From NCBI RefSeq assembly GCF_033439725.1, contig NW_026944384.1:434001-498000 (forward strand): a DNA stretch of 64,000 nucleotides, read 5' to 3'. The stretch is from Neurospora tetraspora (taxonomy: Eukaryota > Ascomycota > Sordariomycetes > Sordariales > Sordariaceae). This document shows positions 1-11,400 of this stretch, piece by piece. Position numbers and translations under genes: made by a program. How positions within the stretch are numbered: the first letter of the stretch is position 1; each line of letters begins with the position of its first letter. Below the pieces are notes generated by a model that saw only the letters and a program-made list of their open reading frames with translations, searched no databases and had not been told where the DNA came from.

Positions 1-756
1 CCTCGCGCTTTTCTTGGCAGCCATGGCTTGCCAGCGCTCCGGGTACAATAGCTTCATCATATGATAGTTTTCCCGGTTTCTTTGGAGATACGCTTGGCGT
101 CTCTCCTCCGCCGATACTTCCATTTCATAGATGTCGGCCTCCGTGATCGCAGTTGAGTTATGCTGGGCATGACCAAAATTGACTCCCTCGACAAAGGCCG
201 CGTGGGTACACAGCCCGTCAAAAGTCAGGGCTGTGTATGGCTACTGGCAGATCTCGGGTGATGGGGAATAAAAGATTTCGCACATCTAGGGAGAAATCAA
301 GCGCCCTAGCATCCAATACAACCATGTGATTAACAAAACCCCCAGAACGTAATACCCGCAAAGTCGCTTCCCACCTTTGTTCTTCTTGTCGTTGATCCCG
401 ATATATTCGTAGTTGTCCTTGGGCCAAGGATAAAGGTCCTCGCCATTTGCGTTTGTAAAGCCCCAAGCCGCATTACTCTTCATCGACCAGAGAATGCAAT
501 GCATAGTAGCTTCTATAGCTATAATCAAGGCGCGGATTGCAGCGGTTTGTTGTGATGGGGTTGGGAGTCTTGCCAATCGCCCGGTATGGACTAAGGTATA
601 GCCCTCTTTGAGTTTCTCCTGGACCCTTGTGGCTGAGGGTTGTTTAGAGGAGCCGGCCCTCGCTGCTCGATGCTGATTCACACGGTCTCTTATGCCAGTA
701 GCACTATTTGTGCTAGATCCTACGTAAATTGCTGGCTCCAGGAGGTGATTCTCCGT
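1..756 (-). CDS. GIY-YIG-like fungal protein, 3' part cut by window edge
   Basis: Two exons can be read on the minus strand: about 756 to 375 and 230 to 1, joined by a 144-bp GT-AG intron (231-374) that preserves frame. The first exon holds IYVGSS, a downstream RDRVNQH and later IAIEATMH. These match the tyrosine/glycine strand, the arginine helix and the glutamate helix of the GIY-YIG fold. The second exon contains GLCTHAAF and a charged helical tail (EERRQAYLQRNREN) that runs off the window, so the C terminus is missing. The 5' end is unresolved. A CTAG acceptor at 757-760 suggests another exon upstream, but I cannot place its donor or the start codon. Fungal proteins of this type are uncharacterised; homing-nuclease-like folds are known in the superfamily, but nuclease activity here is inference. 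The uninterrupted reading that ends at 286 reads into the intron and is not the product. Confidence 0.6.
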
Positions 757-2203
757 CTAGTTCCTCGTTTCCCGATTCGGATACACCATGCTCGACTTGA
801 CCAATCACGCCGTCATCCGTGACATCAAACGCGTGTCGGACTTTCCTCCTCGATGCCATCTGCCCTTTAGATCGGCCCTGTCCGTGCCAGAAGTGTGGCC
901 ATGGTGCCCACTGCCCAGCACCTCCAGCTTGTCTTCACGGTTGCAGGCTCGGGTCGTGGACCTCGTTCGCTTGAGAGCCCTCGATAACGGTTGCCGTTGC
1001 GGAGGAAAAGGGGGGGGAGGAGGAGGAGTGCGAGTGCATAAGTGCATAGTTGGGAGGGACTTGGGACCGCTGGTACCTTCCAGTCAAAAAACTACTATCC
1101 TATCATCTATGTCCCAGAGGTGACTAAATCGCACCAGACACCAGCTCCAGTCCACGAGGATCTTGGAATAGATCGACAGCCAGATATCTGATACCTGGCA
1201 GCGCTTTAGCTCTGCCTCCGGCCACAGGTTCTCTATCACCCAGAGCCCAAAAGCCAAGCCCACACACTAGAAAGAGACGGGAGGATCAAGCTGCTACAGA
1301 AGCCATACAGACATCCACCGCTTAGTACTTCCAGTCGATCGTGCGCAGGAACCATGTCTTCAAGCGAGTTGAAACACGGCCCTCCCAGTCGGAGCCCAAT
1401 GAATTCTGGGAGAACCAGCCCTCAAGGACCTCTAGGAGGTGGACTGTTCGTCAAGAACGTTCATAGATGAACAGACCAAAGCTGCCCCTGACGATACACG
1501 GAGAAATCTTTCCAGAGATGTGAACTAACCCGGGTGCCCGTACTATATATACCAACCGGGGCAGATGGATTGCCGGCCTTTCACTGCAAAGTGCAAACTA
1601 TATAGGGTTGACACCTTCGACAAGTGATTTATCTCTAGGTGTAGAGATCAGAGAACTTCCATCTGCATAGGTTGGTGTACGCCACAACGCCAAGATACCA
1701 AATAGCACTCATAACCTGCCCGTCTTCTTCAACACCATCTGCTTCCACCTTTGCCTCATGACCAAAGCAACATCTGGTTGACTCTTCCAATCAGGCATCC
1801 ATATCCTGCTCAGTCGTGGACGAACTTGAACTCTGAGTCGTGCATCTCTTGGTGTTCTTGGCATCCTTGGGCGGAACCGGCGGAAGCACCAGACAACCGT
1901 GTTCTCCTCGCATACCCTCTCCCTAAGGTAACCAGCTTCAACGCTCGTAAATGTCGATGTTCTTCAGGAGCCTCTGTCTCTCCAAGTCCTCTGTCGTCAT
2001 CTATCGAGGTCTCGTCGTAGTGCCCGTTAAGTCCACTCAGCTAGAAGTTCAGGAGGACACGGTCTGTATGGTTGAGGCTAGCATCAGTAAATCCTAATTG
2101 GCAGCTGAAAAATAGGTACCATCGGTGATACACAGAAAAAAAAAGCCTCCTCTCCGCAGTTTCTGTCCACCTCCTATGCCTTCATCCCCTAAATCTCCTC
2201 TCC
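757..2203. other. Intergenic, no supported gene
   Basis: About 1.45 kb. It probably contains the unplaced 5' exon(s) of the GIY-YIG-like gene near 760-1050. A purine-rich G tract lies near 1008-1027, and a TATATATA-like stretch near 1543-1550. Open frames here are short and show no family I recognise. Confidence 0.5.
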
Positions 2204-2734
2204 TCATTGTGCCAATCTCGCCGCATTGGTGGATGCAGTATCCTCACAATCACCACCACCACTCCCTTCCCTAACACCCTGTGCCTGTGCCTTGTGCTCC
2301 CTTCGAATCCTTTCTACGACCTCATACATCTCCCACGGTATCTTCTCCTCCACCGCCAACCTGCGGATCTCCTCCACGAACCCTTCAACCGGATCCGATC
2401 GTGTATTATCTCGACCAAGACCAAGACCATGCCCATGCCCCTTCTCGGTGTCACTGTCGCTGTATCCCGCTTGCCCTTCAACGTCATCTCCCGCGGGCCT
2501 CTTCTTTTGACTGCCACTCCGAGGGAGGTCCCAGCCCCTCGTATTCACCCACAAAAAAATCCCGACTAAGAGGATAAGGAGCATGTAGATGATGATCCAG
2601 GTCACGGCAACCACCAGATCTTGCTCGCGGCCGGCTTTGCAGTAGGTGTGGTAGATCTCGTCGGCGGGTTTGTAGCAGAGGAGTTCTTCTTGAGAGAGGG
2701 GGTCGTCGGTTTGGAAATCGGTCATGGCTGCCAT
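2204..2734 (-). CDS. Hypothetical single-pass membrane protein, 176 aa
   Basis: An uninterrupted frame of 176 codons starts at MAAMTDF and ends with TGA. There is one strong membrane segment at about residues 41-63 (TWIIIYMLLILLVGIFLWV), preceded by a short acidic N-terminal part with two cysteines. A long polar region follows, with an SDSDTEKGHGHGLGLG stretch and a charged amphipathic helix near residues 118-150. No signal peptide is visible, so a type III or tail-exposed topology is plausible. I recognise no catalytic motif and no named family. Its length, sensible composition and clean ATG argue for a real gene; the lack of a recognised domain keeps confidence moderate. It is transcribed in the same direction as the receptor-like gene to the right, about 0.86 kb away. 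Confidence 0.55.
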   Translation of the reverse strand: MAAMTDFQTDDPLSQEELLCYKPADEIYHTYCKAGREQDLVVAVTWIIIYMLLILLVGIFLWVNTRGWDLPRSGSQKKRPAGDDVEGQAGYSDSDTEKGHGHGLGLGRDNTRSDPVEGFVEEIRRLAVEEKIPWEMYEVVERIRREHKAQAQGVREGSGGGDCEDTASTNAARLAQ

Positions 2735-3589
2735 CGATAAGGTATTTATACAGCTTGGGACGGGAGCTGAGATTGGTGAGGGATCGTTCGCTTCGATGTC
2801 CGCGATGCCTGGGACCAGAACGTCGGTACGTCAGTGAGGTGGGGAGGTAGCGAGTGTAGAGTGGTGCTGGACTGCGGGCGGGCTTGGGCAGGAAGGCCGG
2901 ACTGGACTTATGCGAGTATCCGTCGTTGATGCAAAATCGGGAATGGAGAATATTCTATTCCTGGCGACAAAGGGGAGAGAATGAGGTGGGAAGCTCAGAT
3001 TAATGAACAGGTAGAGATACTATGTAGACACTATGGGTACCGTTCCTGCCTGCCTGCCTCCAGGTACACGCGTACATCTAGGCAGCAACATTTTGGGCTC
3101 GGCTGGGTGGTACGTGCACGCTGGCTGAATAAGGAGTGACTTTGGCGCGCAACTTTCTCCTTGCGATTCAAATCCGCGGCAACTTGATCATCCGTAGAGA
3201 CGAATAAGAAAGGCGCAAGATGGGTTAAACTCCCATAATCGACATTTTTGGTGGTTCGGACCAATATCGTTGTATCATTGTTCTCGAGTGTCCAACTGCT
3301 GCGTTGTACCTTTAACACCAAACCGACCCCTTGTCCTTGCTGATCTGATCACTATTGTGAACATCAGGCACGGTCACACGAAAGTTCAACGCAAAGATGC
3401 ATCCGATCAAATGTCTACAAGGCCAAAAAAAAGGAGGGTATCATATTGAAGCAAAAGAGAAAGCAAGCGATGCTAACATCTAGGTAGTATAGAGTTACTG
3501 TACCAAAGAACAAAAGAAAAAGGCCTTTGTAACTTTATTCTCAGTTGCCCATCATATCCAAATCCGCCTACGTCCAGCGCAGGCCCCCA
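2735..3589. other. Intergenic, no gene seen
   Basis: About 0.85 kb lying between two minus-strand genes, so it should hold the promoter of the small membrane protein and the 3' UTR of the receptor-like gene. Nothing further is recognised. Confidence 0.5.
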
Positions 3590-5394
3590 TTAAATCATCC
3601 CGCCCGCCGGCGAATATCCTCCCGTCGGGCCATCCAAAGGCGACCAATCACCCTCCCCACTCGCCTCCTCATAGTACGTCCCAATTCCATACCGACTCCC
3701 AAATGACCCCGACATATCCGACACCGCTGATACCGAAGAGTTCCACCTGCTGTGATACCTCTGCGTTTGCGACTGGACACTTCTGTTACTCCTGATCGTG
3801 CCGTGACTTGCTTGTCGCGGCCTTGTCAGGGCTGGTCCTGGTCCTGGGCCATATCCTCCATACCCTCTTTCCAGATCCCCGTAGTTGTGGCCGTAGCTTG
3901 GCCTGCGCGGTGTGCGAGGCGGACTGGAAAACGATTCTTCGTAACGGTCGGTTGAGATGGCGATGCCTACTCCTACATGGAGGCCCATTCCCATACCTGA
4001 GTCCCTCCTCCTGCTGTTATAGTTGCTGTAGTCGTTGTTGATTGGCGACCCGTAGACCGGGGACATCGGGCTTATCGGGCTGACAAAGGTGTTGCTGGAG
4101 GTAATGCTCTGGGTCGGGGACATCAATCTCTTTGCTGATTGGGATTGAGGACTGGCGACTCCCACAGCTGTCGTCGCATTAGATTCTTTGTTTGCGTGGG
4201 AGTTTACGGTCCTCGTGCTCATTGAGTGACTGTGACCTGTCCATGGCCTCTTCACTGTCGCGTTCGACTTCATGCTTCCGGCCGTCTTCGGTCTTGATCG
4301 GGTGGTGTAAGATCCACGGGTGGCGTTGTTGGTGATCGATGGCTCCTTGCCGCGTAGGAAAAGAAAGAAGCGAGGGAAAGAGGGCATGCACCCAACGAGG
4401 ATGGTGCCGCAGTACTCGATCATTGTCCAAATGCCGACTTTGGTGATGATCCAGGTTAGGTCGGGGTCGGAAAGGAGGGGAATGCGGACGACAACGCCAA
4501 CGGTCGCTATAGCGCAGGTTCTGATGCTTCTGTGTTAGTAGATAAGATGGGAAGAGAAACATCGTCTTGAAACCTACAAGATACCGACGGCGAACACCGC
4601 CGAAACGCCAACCTTCCTCCTCGTAGGCAAGTTCAACCGAAAGATCGCCCAAATAGGGGTGATCAACATGCCCAAATCCAGAAACAGATTCATCGCTCCT
4701 CCGAAGATAATCGCCGCCGCAATGTTGATGCAATGTCCATCCATCAAAGGCTTCCATGCCTTCTCGCGGGGCGTACACTGGAAGGTATAGGTGAAGATGG
4801 CGGACAACGAATGACCGGCGTTGAGGAAGAGGAGGGTGTGGATGCACCACCAGATGGAATCTCGTCGGGAGCCGGGGCAGAAGATGCGTCTGAACTGGAA
4901 GAGGATCGACGACTTGGCGAGGAACATTGTGCAAGCGTAGGATATTTCGGCGAGGTAGTTCCACTACGAAGTGTTAGTAAGTTCGCGTAGGCCGACGGGA
5001 TTGGTGTTGACTGGTACTGACATATGAGAGATTATCGATATCGACGAAGCGGACGTTCCAGAGATGACGGGAGAAACCATGCTTGGATTGATAAATGAAG
5101 ATGGATTCCCAAAGGATGATGCCGGCCTGCGTTCTGGTTAGTATCTGGTTGTCATGTGCTAGTCAGTGTCCATACCGTGGCCAAAATGGCGGAGTAATCT
5201 TCAATCTTCACTGCTCGTAGCAGGAAGGCCTTGGTGAAGATTCGTACGACAAGTGCTATGACCATCAAGACCATGGTCCCAATGGCAACCCCAAGCACTA
5301 CAGGATGCATAGTCTCCGGATTGACAAAGTTGGGTATCTGACCCTCCGGCGGCACCATGGCCGGGATGTCTTCGAGTGTCCAACCTGCAGCCAT
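3590..5394 (-). CDS. PTH11-like seven-transmembrane protein (fungal rhodopsin domain), 546 aa
   Basis: Four exons: 5394-5176, 5126-5022, 4963-4578 and 4520-3590, with introns of 49, 58 and 57 bp that have CTAAC-type branch points and restore frame exactly. The N-terminal ~330 residues carry seven hydrophobic segments of the fungal rhodopsin/PTH11-related family. Supporting motifs include KHGFSRHLW after the second segment and FQCTPREKAWKP in the loop that normally holds the conserved Cys-Pro-Trp motif. The C-terminal ~220 residues form a Ser/Gly/Tyr-rich cytoplasmic tail with no recognised domain, as is common in this family. PTH11-class proteins are proposed G-protein-coupled sensors of surface or metabolite cues; the ligand here is unknown. 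It is divergent from the SDR gene across a 1.67-kb gap. The family call is firm, receptor function is inferred. Confidence 0.88.
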
Positions 5395-7067
5395 GGTTAC
5401 GGTGGCGATGGAGTTTGTGATGGACGGAATGTGTACCCGGTCTGTTGAAGTGATGGAGTTTGTACCCGGTATGTGGAGGTTATGTGGACTCCTTAGTAAC
5501 GAAACATGATGACCTTGCTGAGAAAGAGTGAACTTGGTTAGAGGTCTTCACGGTCCATGTGTTCTCGCATCACCATGGGAGAGACAGGGTTGACTGGACA
5601 GGAAAGTTAAAATGAACGTTGTCTGCCCAGCAGCCCAGCAAAAGCAAAGAGAAACAAAAAGAGAGAAGAATGGGACGGAGAATCCAACAGACTGGTAAGC
5701 TAGGAAAGATAAACGATCGGTTGAACCCCAGAGCTCCGGGATCCGGTTCGGCAGACATTGGACTCAATCGAACGAGACCGGACCCGCCCATTGTTCACAT
5801 CATGATCTGACAAGTCTCCCGATATCACTGACTCCGCCGCACCGCAAAAATTTCCATGTCCAGTCAGCTCAGGGACTCGACCGGAGAGAACAAGGGCCAG
5901 GCCACTTCGGGATGCTTTTTAGGATTTGTTGATCAGTAGGGACCACCGTCACTGGCGGAGCGGCAAAGACCAGCGAAGCCACTCAACGTGTAAAAGCGGC
6001 CTCCGGCGCTCTGATTGGCTCCCACTCTCGCGGGGCAGCACGATGCACAGCGCCTCGGTTGGCTTCCCACTGTTTCTCGGCCGCTGAGTGGTAGGGTTGA
6101 TCGGCGCTGTCCACCCAGCTGGAGGCCTGGAGGGCAACTAATGACGATTTAATCGATGTTGGCTTTTGCCCATCGCCGGCGGGCGCCTGTCAGATTTCAG
6201 CCAGCCGGCGGCTCAATGCTAAGAATGGCCTTGTTGGTCCGATCGAATCGCATCGGTGCGGCGGTGTTAGCCATTGCAAGGACTGGCTGGCATTCGGCCG
6301 GAGGGGAGGACTCGGGATTATGATGGTCGTCGTTATTGTTCTTGGATGTGACGAGTCGGCCAACTCATTAAACTCGACAGTCATCGTCGTCGATAACGCT
6401 GGTGGGTGTTGTCGATCTTTCGTGCTCGCTTTTGGCTCGTCATTGTTTGGTGGAGGAAAGTTGTCAAGTTCGTTTATCGATTGTCAAAATGTCATGGCTG
6501 CCTGCGCGTCGATGCACGCCGAGCGCGCGAGTTGCGACTGCCCCGTTCGACTCCGACTTGGCCTTCCTGATCAGGGAAGTGGGCTGCCGTGTCCCCACTC
6601 CGGCACCGGGACCCACCTCGGCGCTTGAGCCCACTTTATCCCGGTTTGAGTTCCGACGTCTGCCGGTGTTGCTTTGAACGTTCTCCGATTAAGTGGACAT
6701 TCGAATGCAAGACCGAATGCCGTATTGAAATGGCAAAGAATAAGTCCACATGGAGCCTTCTTGTGGGAACTCAACCCAACGCTGTCAGCAGTCAATCCTA
6801 AAGCCAGCTGCAAGGTCGGCTACCGGCAGGTAGTAAGACCTGCACCCGTACCTTCCCCGCGCATTGTTGCTGCGTTGATGTAAGGGAAGTGCCCCGCAAA
6901 ACATGTAATTTGAAGACTTCCACTTCCTCTTTCCTTCGCTTTTTCGGCTCCCGTGAGTTTGAACATCATCTCCAACCCATTCGCAGCAAGAGCTACCACC
7001 AACCCCTTCCACTCTTTTCTCAAGACTCTTGCGTTTCGCCAGCGCATCTAATCCACGCGGAGACATA
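5395..7067. other. Divergent intergenic region between receptor-like and SDR genes
   Basis: This 1.67-kb gap separates the starts of a minus-strand and a plus-strand gene and so must carry both promoters. No open frame inside it has gene-like composition and I see no repeat or RNA gene. Confidence 0.5.
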
Positions 7068-8156
7068 ATGACCACCCCTTCCAAATCCCCTCCCTCACCC
7101 TCCTCCTTCCCCAGGGGCACCTTCCCCCTCTCCGGTAAAACAGCCCTCATAACCGGCGCCGGCCACGGCATCGGCCGCTTCCTCGCCTTCGCCTTCGCCC
7201 GCGCCGGGTGCTACGTAGCCTGCGTATCGCGTTCCTACCCTCTCGGCCCCGTCGGCTCCGATCCCGACTCAGACTCCTCCAGCCACACGATCGCCGAGCT
7301 AATCAACGCCTCCACTTCCTCTCTCGATTTCCCGACCACCCCCAACCGCGCACGCGACTTCATCTGCGATGTCACCTCCCCTTCTTCCTTCGCCCAACTC
7401 GAGCTGGATATAAGGAGATGGGTCAACCAGCCGGTTGCGGTGTTGGTGAATAATGCTGGGGTGGCGAGGGTGGAGGGTATTGAGTTCCAGACTCCCTGTC
7501 CTTCTTCTCAAGTCTCCGAGGGCACCGTTTTCTCCTTTGAAGTGCCGGAGGGGGGTGAGATAGTGCTGGTGGGTAGAAAAGGACCAGAAGGGATGGAGAG
7601 CTGGAACAAAGTAATCGCTACGAACTTGACAGGACCTGTGGCGTTGACGTACCAGTTCTTGCCGGGCATGCTGGCTGCTGGGGAGGGGTGTATCATTAGT
7701 GTGGGGAGCAGAAATGCTGTGGTGCCGGTGCCGTTTATGGCGGCATATAATGTTTCTAAATCGGGGTTGTTGAAGTTTCATGAGACGCTTGAGAGGGAGG
7801 TGGGCGGTAGAGGGGCCAGGAACTTTTTCGTGGTGCCTGGGAACATTGAGACGGGCATCTTGAAGAGGGAGGATAGTGTGGATGAGAAGAGTTATCGGGA
7901 GAGTGCGAGGGTGAGGAATATGGTAGACCGCATCAAGGAAGCTGGAAGAAGAGGAGAGGATGCTGAGACCAGGGCGCAAGAGTTTGCGGAGGTCTGTGTG
8001 CGACTGGCCGCTATGGGAAAGGATGCAGATATTTTGAGCGGACGGTACGTGGACGCGGAACGGGATGTGGATGCGCTTTTAAAGGATGCAAGGAAGGGAA
8101 CGGAAAGCGAGATATGCAAGAGGAGGTTGTATCAGTTGAAGGTCGACAGGTTATAG
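7068..8156 (+). CDS. Short-chain dehydrogenase/reductase, 362 aa
   Basis: Single-exon gene. I take the ATG at 7068; the frame is open 13 codons further upstream but has no earlier ATG there. The Rossmann nucleotide-binding motif TGAGHGIG lies at residues 29-36, followed by the NNAG strand motif, a catalytic serine in ISVGSRNA and the active-site Tyr-Lys pair in AAYNVSKSG. This is therefore a complete classical SDR that uses NAD(P)H. The family is usually 250-300 residues; the extra length is a Pro/Ser-rich N terminus, an insertion after NNAG rich in Gly/Glu, and a charged C-terminal helix. No signal peptide or membrane segment is evident. The substrate cannot be read from sequence. The gene converges on the NLR-like gene, with only about 300 bp between the stops. 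Confidence 0.9.
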   Translation: MTTPSKSPPSPSSFPRGTFPLSGKTALITGAGHGIGRFLAFAFARAGCYVACVSRSYPLGPVGSDPDSDSSSHTIAELINASTSSLDFPTTPNRARDFICDVTSPSSFAQLELDIRRWVNQPVAVLVNNAGVARVEGIEFQTPCPSSQVSEGTVFSFEVPEGGEIVLVGRKGPEGMESWNKVIATNLTGPVALTYQFLPGMLAAGEGCIISVGSRNAVVPVPFMAAYNVSKSGLLKFHETLEREVGGRGARNFFVVPGNIETGILKREDSVDEKSYRESARVRNMVDRIKEAGRRGEDAETRAQEFAEVCVRLAAMGKDADILSGRYVDAERDVDALLKDARKGTESEICKRRLYQLKVDRL

Positions 8157-8333
8157 CCATCGCTTACAATGGGTGTGGACGACAAGGACTGAGGAAGGAG
8201 AGTCCGTTATGGGCAGTATGCAGCGAACTCGTTTCATGATAGCTACCTCCATTCTCTAAGGCACATGGGAAAGCCACGGTAAGGTGTAAACAAGGATGAA
8301 GCATAGAAAGATGAACCGGGTATCTTCAAATTC

Positions 8334-8359
8334 AAAAAAAAAAAAAAAAAAAAAAAAAA
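8334..8359. repeat. 26-bp poly-A tract between convergent 3' ends
   Basis: An uninterrupted run of A on the plus strand, ~180 bp after the SDR stop and ~100 bp beyond the NLR stop on the other strand. It is a simple mononucleotide repeat; its exact length may be unreliable. Confidence 0.8.
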
Positions 8360-8455
8360 GGTGCGAAAGACACCTGGAGGAAGTATAAGGGGTATCGTTG
8401 ACAACAATGCAATAACGCAAGACGCAAGATTATAAAGAAGCCCAAAGTCCATCGA

Positions 8456-11400
8456 TCATTCCAGGTCCTCCAGCGGCGGAAAACACCCAACGCCGCTTCG
8501 GATTCCAACACTTTTCACCATCGCAAACCTCCCCGCGAAGAAAGGAACAACATAGTCAAACCGTAATGCCTCATCAGCAGCCATGAGCGACGCATAGCCG
8601 CTGCATACAGGTGTGTTTCCTTCCGTCTTTTGAGCATGGGCGTTGGGGAAAATGTCAGACAGATATCCGCCCAGTTCTTGGACTGCCTCGTCATGCTTCC
8701 TTTTGCTTTCGGCAATGTCCCCGAGCGCCTTTAGAATCTGGGACTCCAGGTACTTGGCGCGGGTGAGGCATTCGGCGGGCCATATGCCCTTGGCTTGTTG
8801 GATGTCGCATCCTTGGATGGTTTCCCTGGAATGAATTGGATCAGTCTGAGTACGTGATTAGGGGTGGAGGGGGGGTGATAGGTCAGGTGTTTTTCAAGCG
8901 CTTGCATGGGAACTGTGAGTTGGCGGAACTATCTTTCCAGGGTTGCTTGGAGGATGTCTCTTGTGAAAAAGCAGAGCGTGGAGAGAAGATTCAAGGGGCG
9001 TAAAAAGCAAACAAGAGGGTGTCAGAGGAGATGATTGAAGCCTTTCGTCCTTGATCAAGACTGAGTTGTTCCGCCTTGAGGATGTTCAGTCCCAATATGA
9101 AGCTCCTTTTGCCCGGAGGAGGATGTTGTTCTGCCCTGTCCAGGGGCTTCGTCTGTCCAGTACAGGGCGTTTCATTGTTCAACCATGACCAGAAGAATCA
9201 GCTAGAAGGGGTGGGGAGACATGCAATATGCATTGGGTAGAGGTTGAAAGACGTATGAATGACAACTAAGAACCTCAAGGACAGAAAACTTACCTGGCTT
9301 CTTCGAAGTGACCCTGAGCGTAGTGAATGAAGCTGATGGCGTAACTGGTGTCCCTTGTTTGACGCCCCGATTCACCAAAGGTGTCTTTACGCTTTCTGTA
9401 GACTTCTCTCATTACCTTCAGAGCCTTTTGGGGTTGGCCACTGAGGAAAAGTGCAACCCCATAGCAGAAAGAGAAGCGGGTTGCGTCGCTATCGTGGCTG
9501 TTGTCCGTGTTGATAAGGTCCACAGCCCTTTCGCTGTGAAGCACAGCTTCTTCTGTGCAATTCTGGCCAAGTGCTGCAAAGGCCAAATTGTTGGTGGATT
9601 CGGCAAACTCGAATGCCGGTATCGTGTGGCCTTGTGTTTCCAACTGCCTCTTGAGATCGAGCGATTTGTTGAGGTAGTCCATAGCGCCCGCGTATTGGTG
9701 CATGTGAAGCTTTTGAGCTCCAATGTCGTTGTAGGCGTTGGATAGCAGGACTTGACTTTCGAACCTATCGCCAGAGGAAAGGCCAGGTAGACTTGCATGC
9801 TTCTCGCGCAAAGTGACCACTTGCTTCGCCTTTGCCATGGCTTTGCGTGCACCCGTCAGCCCCTGTGCCTGCTCAATGATGCCCCAGGATACTGCAATGG
9901 CATTTGTCTCGAGCTTCAGGGAATTGGCGTATGTTGGCGGTTGGCCTCCTTGCATGGTGGCTTCGGCCGTACCGCAAAGACTTGGGCCGTTCGTCTTCGG
10001 AATCTGGCAGTCAGCGGCAGAATGCATCGCCTCCAACGAATGGCAATTACATAAAAGCAACTTGAGTGCCTTAGGGTTTGGGTTTTTGAAGACATTCGAG
10101 CAAGTCTGTAATGCTGAATGTGCTTTCCCTGCCAGATTCCGAAGACGAACGGCCCAAGTCTTTGCGGTATAAGAAGTGCGGAACTCATGGGAAATCTTCT
10201 CGGCGGTCTCCAAGACTGCTAAACACGAATCTGCGAGTCCCACTTCATAGAAGTAGTATCCAGCACTGGTAAGAAGCTCAGCAAAGGCCATGCTGGGGAC
10301 AAGAGGAATCTCGGTTAAGGTTTCATCCTGGCCTTGGCTCCTTTCGTTAGCACGATAAACCGAATGGAGCTTGAGGACATGGGCAATCAGTTTCTCATAT
10401 GATGGCCACTGTGAGAAGTTTGGCGTCATGAACCTTGGGAAAGCCGGGAAGTCTCGTGCAATGAGTGCCACGGCACGATCGAAGGTGGGCTGATACTGAT
10501 CGGATACGGATTGCAGATCCCGTAAAATCTTCGATTGCAGTTGCCGATGGATGGTGTAGAAGGACCAAGGCGACGCCGGATTGCTGTCTTCGACCAAGTA
10601 CCGCTCCACAAGATGAGCTTGGATTTTACGACGGAAGCTTGAAGTAGGGCAGGTGTGTTAGTCAGGGCATGCCCTTGCAAAACTGTAGAGGGGAAGCAGT
10701 GAGGTGCTTGATGTGGAAGATACATACCGTGCAGAGTCTTGATATCCCAAGAAACTCAGCTTGCCCTGAAGGTCGCGGTTGAGGATGTCGACGGGAATGT
10801 TATCCGCCGCAAGCATGCTCATGATCCTCAGTATTGCCAATCCTTTTTCAGGGACTGCTTTCAATGCCATATCCCAAGCAGAGTCGATAGGTCGATCGTA
10901 CGCCCAGGCGGAGTGACCTTTCGTAATGGGGTTGCTCTTGCCTAAACTTCCTGACTGCTGCAGCACTATGAGGGCTCCTTCCGCCGAGACTGCGGAGGAA
11001 ACGATGGACCCCGCAATTCCAACGAGGACCAGTGGCGATCCGTTGACTTCTTCTGACATTTTCGTGAACACTTGCGCCAGCGAGCTCGGGCCTCCCATAT
11101 TCAGCTGCTGCTGCTCGGGAATGTGGCCGAGGAGAAGATCTGAACCTTCTTGGGGTGTCAAGGGCCTCAGAAGTATCTCTTTTGTCGTGGCGTGTATTGT
11201 CCTCTGATACTGACTGGTGACGAGAATCGAGCCATGATTGCAACATGGTTGGTATTTCTTGAAGATGTCGGGGTTGTTGACATTGTCGAAGATCATCAAC
11301 CATGACGTATCTGTGACCCAAAACCAGGGAGTGAGTATGTCGTTTTTCAGAGTCTTTCCATAGAATGACACAGCGAGAGGACTCACTTTCACACAGCCAG

